A stretch of 64,000 nucleotides of DNA, taken from assembly GCF_014192095.1 (NCBI RefSeq), contig NZ_JACHXN010000007.1, positions 62,001 to 126,000 on the forward strand. The letters run 5' to 3'. Made by a program: the position numbers and the translations under genes. The DNA is from Phyllobacterium trifolii (lineage in GTDB: Bacteria; Pseudomonadota; Alphaproteobacteria; Rhizobiales; Rhizobiaceae). How positions within the stretch are numbered: position 1 is the stretch's first letter; each line of letters begins with the position of its first letter. Shown piece after piece: positions 54,400 to 63,791 of this stretch. The notes under the pieces were generated by a model. The model saw only the letters and a list, made by a program, of their open reading frames with translations. It was not told where the DNA came from and made no database searches.

Positions 54400-55680
54400 A
54401 TGAACAGGGAAATGACGACGACGCCCTTTGGGCGGCGGCCGATGTCGCATGCCATGCTGGAAGCACAGACTGCGGCGCGCGCTTGTCCGGCTACGCAGGT
54501 CGCCGACAAGTGGAAATTGTTCCGTATGATCACTGAGGCGCGTCCGGCGCTTGGTGTGTCCGATCGGTCGCTGGCGGTACTGCATGCGCTGCTGAGCTTT
54601 CACAAGCCGGGAGAACTCGACAGCGAAAGCAATCTCGTTGTCTTTCCGTCCAACCGCGAACTTTCGATGCGTGCTCACGGTATGGCGCCAGTAACATTGC
54701 GCCGGCATCTGGCGGCGTTGGTTGAGGCTGGCCTCATCATCCGCCGCGACAGCCCAAACGGTAAACGCTATGTGCGCCGTGACCAGGAAGGCGACGTCAA
54801 AACGGCTTTCGGGTTCGATCTGACGCCGCTGGTGGCGCGGGCAGGGGAGCTTGAACAACTTGCTGCCGCCATCCGCGCGGAGGACCTGGTAAAACGCCTG
54901 TTGCGGGAACGTATCAGCCTGCATCGTCGCGACATTGCCAAGATGATAATTTTTGCCGAGGAGCAGGAATTGGATGGGCCTTGGAGTGCCATCAGTGAGC
55001 GTTTTATCCCGCTAGCCCGACCACTATTGCGTGGCTTTGACCGCGGGGGACTCGACGCGTTGGCCGCAGCGCTTGATGATTTACGGTTGGATGTCGAGAA
55101 GTTGTTGGAAATTCACGTTAATTGTAAAAAATCAAACGCCAGTGACGTTCAAAATGAACGGCACATACAGAATCAAAATCCCGACTCTTCATTTGAACTT
55201 GAACCCGGCTTTAGAAAAGACCAGGGGGCAAATACCGAAGCTGGCTGGAACGATGACAGCGAACCGGAAAGCAGCGAAGAGGGGAATAGCGGGATGGCCA
55301 ACCACCCCATACAATCCCGCAACAAATTACCGCAAAAAGCCTTTCCGCTCGGCTTGATCCTGAAGGCTTGCCCGGACATTGTCGATTACGCTCTGCGAGG
55401 CATTGAGAGCTGGCCGGATCTGGTGCAGACGGCCAATCTGGTTCGGGTGACGCTCGGGATAAGCCCTGACGCGTGGAACCAGGCGGTCGAAACCTTTGGT
55501 GCCAATGAAGCGGCAATTGTCGTGGCGGCTATCCTGCAAAAGGGCGAAGCCATCACAAGCCCCGGCGGCTACCTCCGGTCGCTTACTGACAAGGCTCGTG
55601 CCGGTTCGTTCTCCTCAGGTCCCTTGCTGATGGGGTTGTTGAAGGCAACCCAAAAGCAGCATGAGGCGAGGGCAGGGTAA
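54400..55680 (+). CDS. repC: replication initiator RepC
   Basis: 426 residues. RepC begins FGRRPMSHAMLEAQ; the winged-helix region PSNRELSMRAHGMAPVTLRR with HLAALVEAGLIIRRDSPNGK binds the origin, and the C-terminal domain ends GGYLRSLTDKARAGSFSSGP. ATG 54400 with AAGGTG is the likely start; TTG 54385 and ATG 54412 are alternatives. RepC acts mainly in cis at the origin inside its own gene. Expression is limited by the antisense RNA. Confidence 0.95.
   Translation: MNREMTTTPFGRRPMSHAMLEAQTAARACPATQVADKWKLFRMITEARPALGVSDRSLAVLHALLSFHKPGELDSESNLVVFPSNRELSMRAHGMAPVTLRRHLAALVEAGLIIRRDSPNGKRYVRRDQEGDVKTAFGFDLTPLVARAGELEQLAAAIRAEDLVKRLLRERISLHRRDIAKMIIFAEEQELDGPWSAISERFIPLARPLLRGFDRGGLDALAAALDDLRLDVEKLLEIHVNCKKSNASDVQNERHIQNQNPDSSFELEPGFRKDQGANTEAGWNDDSEPESSEEGNSGMANHPIQSRNKLPQKAFPLGLILKACPDIVDYALRGIESWPDLVQTANLVRVTLGISPDAWNQAVETFGANEAAIVVAAILQKGEAITSPGGYLRSLTDKARAGSFSSGPLLMGLLKATQKQHEARAG
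55110..55340 (+). other. AT-rich segment within repC, probable replication origin
   Basis: This part of repC is clearly richer in A and T than the rest and encodes a low-complexity linker (KKSNASDVQNERHIQNQNPD). In studied repABC plasmids the origin lies in an AT-rich stretch within repC. Location inferred from composition only. Confidence 0.55.
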
Positions 55681-55788
55681 AAAACTATGGCAAAGCTTGA
55701 TGGTCCCCGCGGCATGCCAGGCATCGACCTCGCGTCGATCCGGTGCTAAGCCCGAATGGTCTGCACAGAATCACGGATATAGAATTTT

Positions 55789-56271
55789 ATGAGTCGTCTC
55801 GATAGCTTCATCCGCCGTATGACGGCACAACGCGATGTTCTCAATCATATTGGCGAAAGGGTGAAGGAGTTGGATGGGCCGGTCCTCGAGCTCGGCCTTG
55901 GCAACGGTCGCACCTTCGATCACTTGCGTGCCCACTTTCCGGGGCGCAGGATCATCGCTTTCGATAGGGCTGTCGGTTCGCATAAGACCTCGACCCCGGA
56001 ACCGGAGAACCTGATCGTCGGAGAAATACGTGAGACAGCGAAGTCATTCGCAGGTATCAACGCGGCCCTTGTGCATGTGGATATCGGGACAGGCTATGAG
56101 GAAAAGGATGCCATAACGTTGACCTGGCTGCCGCAATTGGCGGTTGCGCTGCTTGGCCCCAACGGCATCGTCGCCAGCGGACTTGAACTGGACCATCCGC
56201 AGCTTGAAAGCCTGCCATTGCCACACAACGTCAAGAAGGGCCGCTACTTCCTATATCGCCGCATCGAATAA
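55789..56271 (+). CDS. class I SAM-dependent methyltransferase (160 aa)
   Basis: 160 residues of a compact Rossmann methyltransferase: GPVLELGLGNGRTFDHLRAH (motif I), RRIIAFDRAVGS with the acidic residue after strand 2, AALVHVDIGTGYEEKD, and VASGLELDHPQLESLPLPHN. The substrate is unknown. It follows repC on the same strand by about 110 bases and overlaps the end of the convergent FkbM gene by 21 bases. Confidence 0.8.
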   Translation: MSRLDSFIRRMTAQRDVLNHIGERVKELDGPVLELGLGNGRTFDHLRAHFPGRRIIAFDRAVGSHKTSTPEPENLIVGEIRETAKSFAGINAALVHVDIGTGYEEKDAITLTWLPQLAVALLGPNGIVASGLELDHPQLESLPLPHNVKKGRYFLYRRIE

Positions 56272-57123
56272 CAGGACGTCGAACTGTTTTTCGTTGATGG
56301 GAATTTCCCTGACCTTCGCCAGCGTACTGTCATCCTCACGGAAAATCAGGCAGTCCTCGTAAAATCCTGCAAGAAATTGCACGAAGGCGGCGGATTGGTC
56401 TGGACCGTAGAATGTCGGTGAAAATTCCATGTAAAGTGGAATCTTGCGGGCGAACAGAGCTTGCATCGAGTGGCAGGCGAGGGGCTCGTATCCCTCGATA
56501 TCCATCCAAATCAGACCGACGTCGTCGGGATTTGTTCCAGCTTCTGCGAGGATTGAACCGACCGGCTTGACCGGAACGACAATCTTGCTATCGGACGCAT
56601 TCTGCCGGGTAACACTGCTCTTGCCATGATTGCTCTGATGTTGAAAGAAATCGATCTCGCCTTGGTTCTCTCCGGCGGCGCAATTGACCAGGGTCACACA
56701 ATCTTCGAGCCCGTTCTGCGTGACATTGGCGCGAAGCAAATCGAAGTTGCGCGGATCCGGTTCGACAGTGACGATGCGGGCGAACTGCCCGCTCAGGGCA
56801 AAATAGATGGTTTGGGTGCCGATGTTTCCGCCAAGCTCAAGCAGCGTGGTGCCCTCGCGCAGCAGACGGCGCTCCTTTAAAATACCGAGCAGCCGGTCCA
56901 CATGCTCGCGCTCGAAGTGGCCCTTCCGGAAAATTTTCTTGCCGATATAATCGCCGGGCGAAAAACTCATGACGTGATCGCCACAATCGAGTGTCATCGT
57001 TTGAACACGCGGGCCAAGCGAATTGATCAACAAATTCCGACCGTAGCGCGTGTCGAAAAGCCTGGAAGCCAGCTTATTTCGGGCTTTTCGGAGATGGCGG
57101 CGGATCGATTTTGTGTCCAGCAT
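56251..57123 (-). CDS. FkbM-family methyltransferase
   Basis: 290 residues with the FkbM motif set: TTLLELGGNIGTQTIYFALS, RIVTVEPDPRNFDLLRANVT, LIWMDIEGYEPLACHSM and the C-terminal PLYMEFSPTFYG. FkbM proteins O-methylate sugars or other metabolites. It may modify a surface glycan made by the glycosyltransferase cluster to the right, but that is only suggested by proximity. Confidence 0.88.
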   Translation of the reverse strand: MLDTKSIRRHLRKARNKLASRLFDTRYGRNLLINSLGPRVQTMTLDCGDHVMSFSPGDYIGKKIFRKGHFEREHVDRLLGILKERRLLREGTTLLELGGNIGTQTIYFALSGQFARIVTVEPDPRNFDLLRANVTQNGLEDCVTLVNCAAGENQGEIDFFQHQSNHGKSSVTRQNASDSKIVVPVKPVGSILAEAGTNPDDVGLIWMDIEGYEPLACHSMQALFARKIPLYMEFSPTFYGPDQSAAFVQFLAGFYEDCLIFREDDSTLAKVREIPINEKQFDVLLFDAAI

Positions 57124-57205
57124 TTGATTGAGCCCTACCCGACATCACTCCTAGCTCAATTCCAAGACATGTAAAGCCCCGACACGTTTTGGTCAGCTGC
57201 CGGGA

Positions 57206-58942
57206 TCAGACAAACCTCGCAGTCAGTTGCTGGTGAATGATATAAACGCGCAGTGGTTCGGCCCGGCCGCGAATCGAGATTTCCTGGCTTTCGAGATTGG
57301 CGGTGTCGGAACCCGCCAACTGGATGGTTGGTTCCGACACGACCAGCGCGGAGTCCAGCTCCTTGGCGATGGTTTCCAGCCGGCTGGCAACATTGACCGT
57401 ATCGCCGATGGCGGTGAGGTTCTTCACATTGCCGTATCCCATCGTACCCACAATGGCCGGACCGCTATGGATGCCGATTGCAACACGAAGCGGCATGGAA
57501 AGTTCGGAGGACAGTTCATCATTGAGCCGTTCTATTTCGCTGACGATCCTGGCGGCTGCCTTGAGCGCATTACGGCAGGCGTCTTCCGGAGAACCGCGCA
57601 GGCCGAAGAGTGCCATGGCGCCATCGCCGATGAATTTGTCGAGGCGTCCACCAGCGTGCTCGACGGCCTGACCGACAATGGCAAAATAGCGATTGAGCAG
57701 GAAGACGATATCGTAGGGAAGCTGAGCCTCGGTCAGCATGGTGAAGCTGCGGATATCGCAAAAGAGAATGACGATTTCCTGTTCGCGTCCAGGATTGGTT
57801 TGCTGGCTGCCGACCGGAAGCGTGCCTTCCACGGTCGGCACAAGCAGCGGAACGACGCTAATGTCGTTTAGCGGCCGCAACTGGCAGGCGAGGCGCACGC
57901 CGGGATCTGCGTTGATACGGTTCAATGTGGTCAGTTCTGTGGATTCAGGTCTCGGGAGTGATGCCGCGCCCTCAACGACCTGGACACGGCAGGTCGAGCA
58001 GCGGCCCTTACCACCGCAGACCGCATAATGCGGGATCCCCCCGAGCCGGCTCGCTTCCAGCACACTGAAGCCGCGCGGAACGTTGACGATTTGCCCCTCC
58101 GGATAACGGATTTCGATCTGGTCAATCCGTTCGCGCCAGCTGCGACGTGTGCGCATGGCAAAAACAGTCAGCAACGTGCCCGCAAATCCGCCATAGAGTG
58201 CGTATTTCGTCATCTGCACCCGTTGCTTGCGAACTTCGGCCGTTGCAAACGAATATGCGGCGTCATCGCTCTTCGAACCGCCGTAGCCGGTGCTTTTACC
58301 CGCCGGGCCGTAGCCGCTGCTGGATTGCGGTGGCTCGCTGGCGAGTATGCGCCCCGTACTGGCAAATCCAAGCAGGGCCAGCACCGGCAAGAGAATGGCA
58401 AAGGTCAAAAGCAAGGGTGCGACCTTGTCGTACCACGGGCGATAGCGCAGCCAGAAATGGACTCCTATACAGCCATGCGTCCAGACCACGACAAGGGCAA
58501 TCGACTGGCGCAGACCGTTCATCGGTGAGTTGATCCATAGCGAGCGGATGACTAACGCATAGACGTCCTGCGTGCCCATGATTTGGGAGCTGATGCGCGT
58601 TGCAATTACGTGTTCAATGATCAACAAAGGGATAAGGATGCCGAGAATAATCTGTAGCGCCTCCCGAAATGGCATGACGAGGGTGCGGCGCCGATAAAGT
58701 GAACGCATGACGAGTGCGATGTGAACGAGAACCGAGCCGTAAAGAAGGACGGTACCGACCGGATTGCGCCAGATGGCGGTGAACCACAACCGGCCTTTTT
58801 CTGCAGCATCCAGAGAGATCAGGTTCAGCGCGTGATTGGCAAGATGCAGCGTCACGAAGACCAAAAGGATCAGCCCCGAAATCAATCGTGCCCTGCGCAG
58901 GGATCGCTCGGACAAAAGCGGCACTGTGTCGATTGATGTCAT
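57206..58942 (-). CDS. membrane adenylate cyclase with dihaem-b anchor and ferredoxin domain (CyaC type)
   Basis: 578 residues. Six N-terminal spans resemble succinate dehydrogenase/fumarate reductase cytochrome b, with histidines H33, H37, H74, H111, H156 and H162 as candidate haem ligands. A 2Fe-2S ferredoxin domain follows with Cys309, 315, 318 and 353 (VCGGKGRCSTC, LACQL). The C-terminal class III cyclase keeps FCDIRSF (D396) and FIGDGAMALFG metal aspartates and TAIGDTVNVASRLE. This matches Sinorhizobium CyaC, a quinone-responsive cyclase. It should make cAMP in response to the redox state of the quinone pool. Confidence 0.92.
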   Translation of the reverse strand: MTSIDTVPLLSERSLRRARLISGLILLVFVTLHLANHALNLISLDAAEKGRLWFTAIWRNPVGTVLLYGSVLVHIALVMRSLYRRRTLVMPFREALQIILGILIPLLIIEHVIATRISSQIMGTQDVYALVIRSLWINSPMNGLRQSIALVVVWTHGCIGVHFWLRYRPWYDKVAPLLLTFAILLPVLALLGFASTGRILASEPPQSSSGYGPAGKSTGYGGSKSDDAAYSFATAEVRKQRVQMTKYALYGGFAGTLLTVFAMRTRRSWRERIDQIEIRYPEGQIVNVPRGFSVLEASRLGGIPHYAVCGGKGRCSTCRVQVVEGAASLPRPESTELTTLNRINADPGVRLACQLRPLNDISVVPLLVPTVEGTLPVGSQQTNPGREQEIVILFCDIRSFTMLTEAQLPYDIVFLLNRYFAIVGQAVEHAGGRLDKFIGDGAMALFGLRGSPEDACRNALKAAARIVSEIERLNDELSSELSMPLRVAIGIHSGPAIVGTMGYGNVKNLTAIGDTVNVASRLETIAKELDSALVVSEPTIQLAGSDTANLESQEISIRGRAEPLRVYIIHQQLTARFV

Positions 58943-59106
58943 GAATACCCGGATTATTTTCTACCCGAATCAATTTAAGCGACGAATGGTGATTTGGCGA
59001 GAAGATCAATGCCGCCGCGAAAATGGCGAGATGAAGCCGCGCTTGCAATTATTGGAAGAACATTTGAAAGCTTGTTCATACACCTGGTTTGAAGCACAAA
59101 GAGATA

Positions 59107-60201
59107 ATGCATATCGCCTTCTACGCTCCGCTGAAATCACCCAATCATCCGGTGCCATCCGGCGATCGGCAGATGGCGAGATTACTCATGGCAGCGCTTG
59201 AGTTGGCGGGTTACGACGTCGACGTGATATCGCAGCTGCGCAGCTTTACGGCGACGCCCGAAGCCGCCGGACGCGAACGCGTTGCGGAACTGGCAAAACA
59301 GGAGATCGAGCGGTTGTCGCGGCAATGGCGGCGCGAGGGAAAGCCTGATCTATGGTTCTGCTATCATCCTTACTATAAAGCGCCTGACCTGATCGGGCCG
59401 CCGCTTGCCGCTGCGCTGAACATTCCCTATGTCACCGCTGAAGCGTCCTATTCGAAGCGGCGGGATGACGGCGGCTGGGCTGGGCTGCAGTCCGTGGTGG
59501 TGGATGCAGTTCGGCACGCGGTGGTCAATATCTGTTTTACCAAACGCGACGAGATCGGACTTGCCGCACATATTCCGGCGGCGCGGCTGGCGCGACTGCA
59601 GCCTTTTATCGATGCATCGGTGTTTCGTGCTGAGCCGGCAACGAATGACCCGCATCGGCTGGTGACGATCGCGATGATGCGGGCGGGCGACAAGCTCGAA
59701 AGCTATCGAATGCTCGCCGGGGCGTTGGCCTTGCTCGGTGACAAGCCCTGGAAATTGAGCGTTATAGGCGATGGACCGGAGCGCGTGGCAGTGAAGGCGA
59801 TGTTTGCGGAGTTTGACGCCGGACGCATCGAATGGCTTGGCGAGAAACGGGCAGGGGAGGTTGTGGATTTGCTTTATCGTGGTGGCACCTTTGTCTGGCC
59901 GGGGACAGGCGAAGCCTACGGCATTGCCTATCTGGAAGCGCAGGCGGCGGGATTGCCCGTCGTGGCACAGAAGACCGCGGGTGTGCCCGAGGTGGTCAAG
60001 GACGGTGTGACGGGTACCTTGACGACGGCTGGAGATACAAGGACCTTTGCCGATGCCATTGTGCAGATGATTGACGATGAGGATCGCCGCCTTTCCATGG
60101 GGCGGGCGGGACGACGTTTTGTATTGGAAGAGCGATCGCTTGAGATTGCGTCAAAGCGGCTGGACCAGCTATTGCGGGAAAATATGGTGCATGATGGATG
60201 A
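59107..60201 (+). CDS. glycosyltransferase (GT4-like)
   Basis: 364 residues, a GT-B enzyme: HIAFYAPLKSPNHPVPSGDR, a central VTIAMMRAGDKLESYRMLAG, LSVIGDGPERVAVKAM and the nucleotide-sugar motif WPGTGEAYGIAYLEAQAAGL with PVVAQKTAGVPEVVKDGVTG. It transfers a sugar to a lipid or glycan acceptor on the cytoplasmic side. ATG 59107 begins the domain; the frame extends upstream to TTG 59089. The deacetylase gene overlaps its end, so the two act together. Confidence 0.9.
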   Translation: MHIAFYAPLKSPNHPVPSGDRQMARLLMAALELAGYDVDVISQLRSFTATPEAAGRERVAELAKQEIERLSRQWRREGKPDLWFCYHPYYKAPDLIGPPLAAALNIPYVTAEASYSKRRDDGGWAGLQSVVVDAVRHAVVNICFTKRDEIGLAAHIPAARLARLQPFIDASVFRAEPATNDPHRLVTIAMMRAGDKLESYRMLAGALALLGDKPWKLSVIGDGPERVAVKAMFAEFDAGRIEWLGEKRAGEVVDLLYRGGTFVWPGTGEAYGIAYLEAQAAGLPVVAQKTAGVPEVVKDGVTGTLTTAGDTRTFADAIVQMIDDEDRRLSMGRAGRRFVLEERSLEIASKRLDQLLRENMVHDG

Positions 60202-60943
60202 AGCCGCATGGCAGCCATTGCGACAGGAGCTTGCCCGCTGGACAAAAGCCAACCGCATTGCCCGATTTTGGCTGCGCGACGATGATGCGGTCGCGCCAAC
60301 CGCTGCGTTGGAACGGCTTTTAATGTTGCGCGAAGCGTACCAGGTCCCGCTGACGCTCGCAGTAGTCCCTGCATATGTGAAAGAGCAGCTTGCCCGGCGA
60401 TTGGCGCACGAGGTCGGTGTGAATGTCGCGGTGCATGGCTGGTCGCACGAAAATCACGCATCGGCAAACGAGAAAAAGCAGGAGCTGGGACCGCATCGAG
60501 CGCTGAATGTGATGTCGGCGGAACTCGGTGAAGGGTATAGACTGCTTGAAAAACTGTTTCCCGACCGCTTCGTACCGGTGTTGGTGCCGCCGTGGAACCG
60601 GATCGATCCGCTGCTTCTGAATGAATTACCAAATCTCGATTTCAAGGCACTATCGGTTTTCGGTCCGCCAAACGAGAAATTCACGGGCGTCCTTCCGGTC
60701 ATCAACGCACATGTTGATTTGATGGACTGGCACGGAACGCGAGGCTGCAGGGATCATGGGCAATTGGTTGAAGCGATCGTCAAGGAGTTGCAGCTACGCT
60801 TCATAAGCAGTGATGAGCCTGTCGGCATCCTCACGCACCACCTTGTGCATGATGATTCGGCTTGGGACTTTTTGCGGAGATTGTTCGCAGTGGCGGCGGC
60901 AACGCCCGCTGGTCGCTGGGTTTCGCTGCGGGATTTGCTCTAA
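60191..60943 (+). CDS. polysaccharide-deacetylase-like protein
   Basis: 250 residues with the NodB-type layout: FWLRDDDAVAPTAALERLLM (metal/catalytic aspartates), VNVAVHGWSHENHA (the two metal histidines), VPVLVPPWNRIDP and the final LTHHLVHDD. Likely a hydrolase removing acetyl groups from a sugar. Overlaps the glycosyltransferase by 11 bases, so both belong to one surface-glycan pathway. ATG 60191 or 60194. Confidence 0.85.
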   Translation: MMDEAAWQPLRQELARWTKANRIARFWLRDDDAVAPTAALERLLMLREAYQVPLTLAVVPAYVKEQLARRLAHEVGVNVAVHGWSHENHASANEKKQELGPHRALNVMSAELGEGYRLLEKLFPDRFVPVLVPPWNRIDPLLLNELPNLDFKALSVFGPPNEKFTGVLPVINAHVDLMDWHGTRGCRDHGQLVEAIVKELQLRFISSDEPVGILTHHLVHDDSAWDFLRRLFAVAAATPAGRWVSLRDLL

Positions 60944-61770
60944 AGATCGATCACCTGAAAATCCCGCGCGGCAAAGGCACCGGTAAAGCGTTCTTTTGCC
61001 AGGCGCTCGAATTCGTCGAGTTCGTCATCCGTGCGATCCGGCGCGTGATGAAACAGCGCCAGTCCGCCGATCGTCGCTGCCTCCGCCAGGAGGACGCCAT
61101 GCTGCCACGTCGAGTGACCATAGCCGAAACGCCGCGGCATCTCGTCTTCTGTGTAAGTGCAGTCATAGACGACGAGATCGGCGTCTTTAATGAGCTGCAG
61201 AACGACCGGGTCAAGCTTGCCGGCTTCATGCTCGGTATCGTAGATCAACGCCAGGACGCGGCCGGCAAATTCAACGCGGTAACCGATGCAACCGCCCGGA
61301 TGATTAAGGCTGCCGGTGCGGATCGTGACCCCGTCGAATGGTGTCAGCACTTCGCCCGAACGGAAATCGCGAAAAGCCAGACTGGCCTTGCAGATTTCAG
61401 GCTCGACGGGAAACCACGGCGGGCGCATGAACTGCTTGACCATTTCACGCGTGGTCATGATCCCGGCCAGATGTCCGGACCAGAGCCGTACATTCATCAT
61501 CGGATTGTAAAGCGGCATGAAATAGGGGAGGCCAATGATGTGGTCGTAATGACAATGGGTATAAAAGATGTCGAGGTGGTCAATGCCTTCCAGTGACAAA
61601 GCATCACCCGCCTGCCTTATGCCTGAACCGGCGTCAAAGATCATACGATGCTTGCCGCATTGAACTTCGATACATGCGGTATTGCCGCCATACCGTTTGA
61701 AATCGGGACCCGATACGGAGACGCTTCCTCGCGTTCCCCAGAATTTCACCCGAAACACTTCGTCGTTCAT
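60940..61770 (-). CDS. MBL-fold metallo-hydrolase
   Basis: 276 residues of the metallo-beta-lactamase fold: FWGTRGSVSVSGPDFKRYGG, the metal motif THCHYDHIIG, LNHPGGCIGYRVEFAGRVLA with a histidine, IYDTEHE and the C-terminal ALFHHAPDRTDDELDEF. Similar to phosphodiesterase-like/RNase Z-like enzymes including proteins that accompany cyclic-nucleotide signalling; hydrolysis of a phosphodiester is possible. ATG 61770 is chosen; TTG 61788 is upstream. Convergent with the deacetylase, overlapping by four bases. Confidence 0.85.
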   Translation of the reverse strand: MNDEVFRVKFWGTRGSVSVSGPDFKRYGGNTACIEVQCGKHRMIFDAGSGIRQAGDALSLEGIDHLDIFYTHCHYDHIIGLPYFMPLYNPMMNVRLWSGHLAGIMTTREMVKQFMRPPWFPVEPEICKASLAFRDFRSGEVLTPFDGVTIRTGSLNHPGGCIGYRVEFAGRVLALIYDTEHEAGKLDPVVLQLIKDADLVVYDCTYTEDEMPRRFGYGHSTWQHGVLLAEAATIGGLALFHHAPDRTDDELDEFERLAKERFTGAFAARDFQVIDL

Positions 61771-61922
61771 TATGCTCTTTACACCCAATTCCCCTTTTTC
61801 AAGGCATCGTAGCCAAACTGCAATCGTTATGCGAGGCTTGGATTTCGATTAATTTATCTGCGGCGCAATAAAAATCTGCGTCAGATCATATGTAAGCGAT
61901 AGCGATTTGGATTTTAAGCTTT

Positions 61923-61950
61923 ATGACAATTATTGATACAAACGTATAAA
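61923..61950 (+). promoter_or_regulatory. probable promoter of the metallophosphoesterase gene
   Basis: ATGACA (61923-61928), a 16-base AT-rich spacer and TATAAA (61945-61950), about 36 bases before the start at 61986. Confidence 0.5.
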
Positions 61951-61985
61951 TATGCTGACTTTCTTCACCACGGAACGGATGATTC

Positions 61986-63755
61986 ATGTCTTCTTTGACG
62001 TTTCCGCCGATTGCTGTCATCGCCGATGCGCATTTCCACGATCTTTATGGGAACTATGATTTCGACGGCATTGATGTTGGCGGGCGCAAAATGACAGCGC
62101 GACGGCTGACCGACACGGTGCGCTCTACCCGGGTGTTCAACGAAAGCTATTATGCTCTGCGAGGGGCACTGGACGAGGTCGTGACCCGCGGCATCAAATA
62201 TGTCGTTCTGTTGGGTGACTATTCCGATGACGGCCAGATTGCGACGCTTGCAGCGTTGCGGCAGCTGCTTGACAGCTACACCCGCCAACACGGACTTTTT
62301 TTTATCGCTGTCCCGGGCAACCACGATATCTTCGGCCCAGACGGCAAGCACCACGCCAAACGCCTGCTTAATCCGGATGGTACCTATACGATCGTCGCCA
62401 GCGATGATGAATTCGTCGATGACGATGCAGACGGTATGGTGGTTACCAACAGGATGTATTGCTCGGGATACCCCGCCGGATTGCTGGCGGTGCCGGATAT
62501 CGGCTTCTTTCGCAGGCCATCGGATTTGCATTGGGAGACACCGTTCGGGATCCATGACGATCCAGCCAAGCGGCTTTATTCAGTGTGTTCGGACGACGGA
62601 TTGAACCAGTATCGGTTAATGGATGCATCCTATCTGATAGAGCCGGTTGCGGGTCTCTGGCTTTTGATGATCGATGCCAATGTGTTCGAACCGCGCAACG
62701 GCGTCTTTGCCAAAGGGGATGCGGGGGCATTCGTCGACAGCACCAATGCCGGCTGGAATGCCATGCTCAAGCATAAGCGCTTCGCGCTGCATTGGGCAAA
62801 AGATGTCGCCGAGAGAGCCAGGCGAGACGGCAAGCGGCTGCTGACATTCTCACACTATCCGTTGCTGGATATGCTCAATGGCACAGCAGAGGACGAGCGG
62901 TCACTGATAGGTGAAACGATATCCACGAAACGGACACCGACAGATGCGGTGGCGCGTGCGGCCATTCATGCAGGCATCTCAGTTCATTTCAGCGGGCATC
63001 TTCACATCAATGATACGGCGCTGGTGCGGCACGGCAACGATTTCCTCGTCAATATCGGCGTGCCGTCGCTTACTGCCTTTCCTCCGGCCTTCAAGGTGGC
63101 AACGCTGGACAATACGGAGTTAAGGGTTGAAACGGTCAGCATCGAGCATCTGCCGATCGACCCTGTGATCAATCGACATTATCGTACTGAGATCAATGTT
63201 ACAGGCAAGAACACCGGTCGTATGCTCGATGCCACTGACTATGGAGATTTCCTGTCGGAACATATGGACCAGTTGATTGTGCATCGCTATTTGCGGCGCG
63301 AATGGCCGAACAACATGGCGAGAACTATGGCGCGGCTCAATCTTGGGGATTTGTACGTGCTCAGCCAATGTGACCAGCCATTTGCGATCGAGGACACCGA
63401 GGCACTTATTCATGCAAAACGCGTCAGCAAAACCTCCGACGATTATAATGAAAACGCAATTGAACACCTTGATCTTATCCCGGTACTCGATCTGCTCGGC
63501 GATTGGTACCGGCTGCGTATGGGCAGTGAACTGGCATTGGATCGCATATCGCCGGATCGGCTTGCGGCCTATCGTTTGCTGATCGAGATGTACGCGAGCT
63601 CTTGCGCACTTGAGATTGGCGGCGCTCAGGGAAAATTCGCGCGCCTGTTGCGCATGATGGGGCGATATCTGTCGGGTCTGCCCTCGCGTGACTTCCGGAT
63701 AAATCTAACCAGCGGGTCAATCATGCGCAACGAAGACCAGTCAGCCAATGATTGA
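61986..63755 (+). CDS. large metallophosphoesterase
   Basis: 589 residues. The calcineurin-type metal motifs are in order: IADAHFHD (D14, H16), LLGDYSDDG, VPGNHDIFG, FSHYPLLDM and FSGHLHIND. About 200 C-terminal residues form an additional helical domain with no recognised relatives. Members act on phosphodiesters or phosphomonoesters; the presence of a cyclase nearby makes a cyclic-nucleotide substrate one possibility among several. No signal peptide is seen. ATG 61986 has no strong ribosome site. Confidence 0.88.
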   Translation: MSSLTFPPIAVIADAHFHDLYGNYDFDGIDVGGRKMTARRLTDTVRSTRVFNESYYALRGALDEVVTRGIKYVVLLGDYSDDGQIATLAALRQLLDSYTRQHGLFFIAVPGNHDIFGPDGKHHAKRLLNPDGTYTIVASDDEFVDDDADGMVVTNRMYCSGYPAGLLAVPDIGFFRRPSDLHWETPFGIHDDPAKRLYSVCSDDGLNQYRLMDASYLIEPVAGLWLLMIDANVFEPRNGVFAKGDAGAFVDSTNAGWNAMLKHKRFALHWAKDVAERARRDGKRLLTFSHYPLLDMLNGTAEDERSLIGETISTKRTPTDAVARAAIHAGISVHFSGHLHINDTALVRHGNDFLVNIGVPSLTAFPPAFKVATLDNTELRVETVSIEHLPIDPVINRHYRTEINVTGKNTGRMLDATDYGDFLSEHMDQLIVHRYLRREWPNNMARTMARLNLGDLYVLSQCDQPFAIEDTEALIHAKRVSKTSDDYNENAIEHLDLIPVLDLLGDWYRLRMGSELALDRISPDRLAAYRLLIEMYASSCALEIGGAQGKFARLLRMMGRYLSGLPSRDFRINLTSGSIMRNEDQSAND

Positions 63756-63791
63756 ACGCAGGAGGAGGAGCATTCCGCCAGTTCAACCCCG

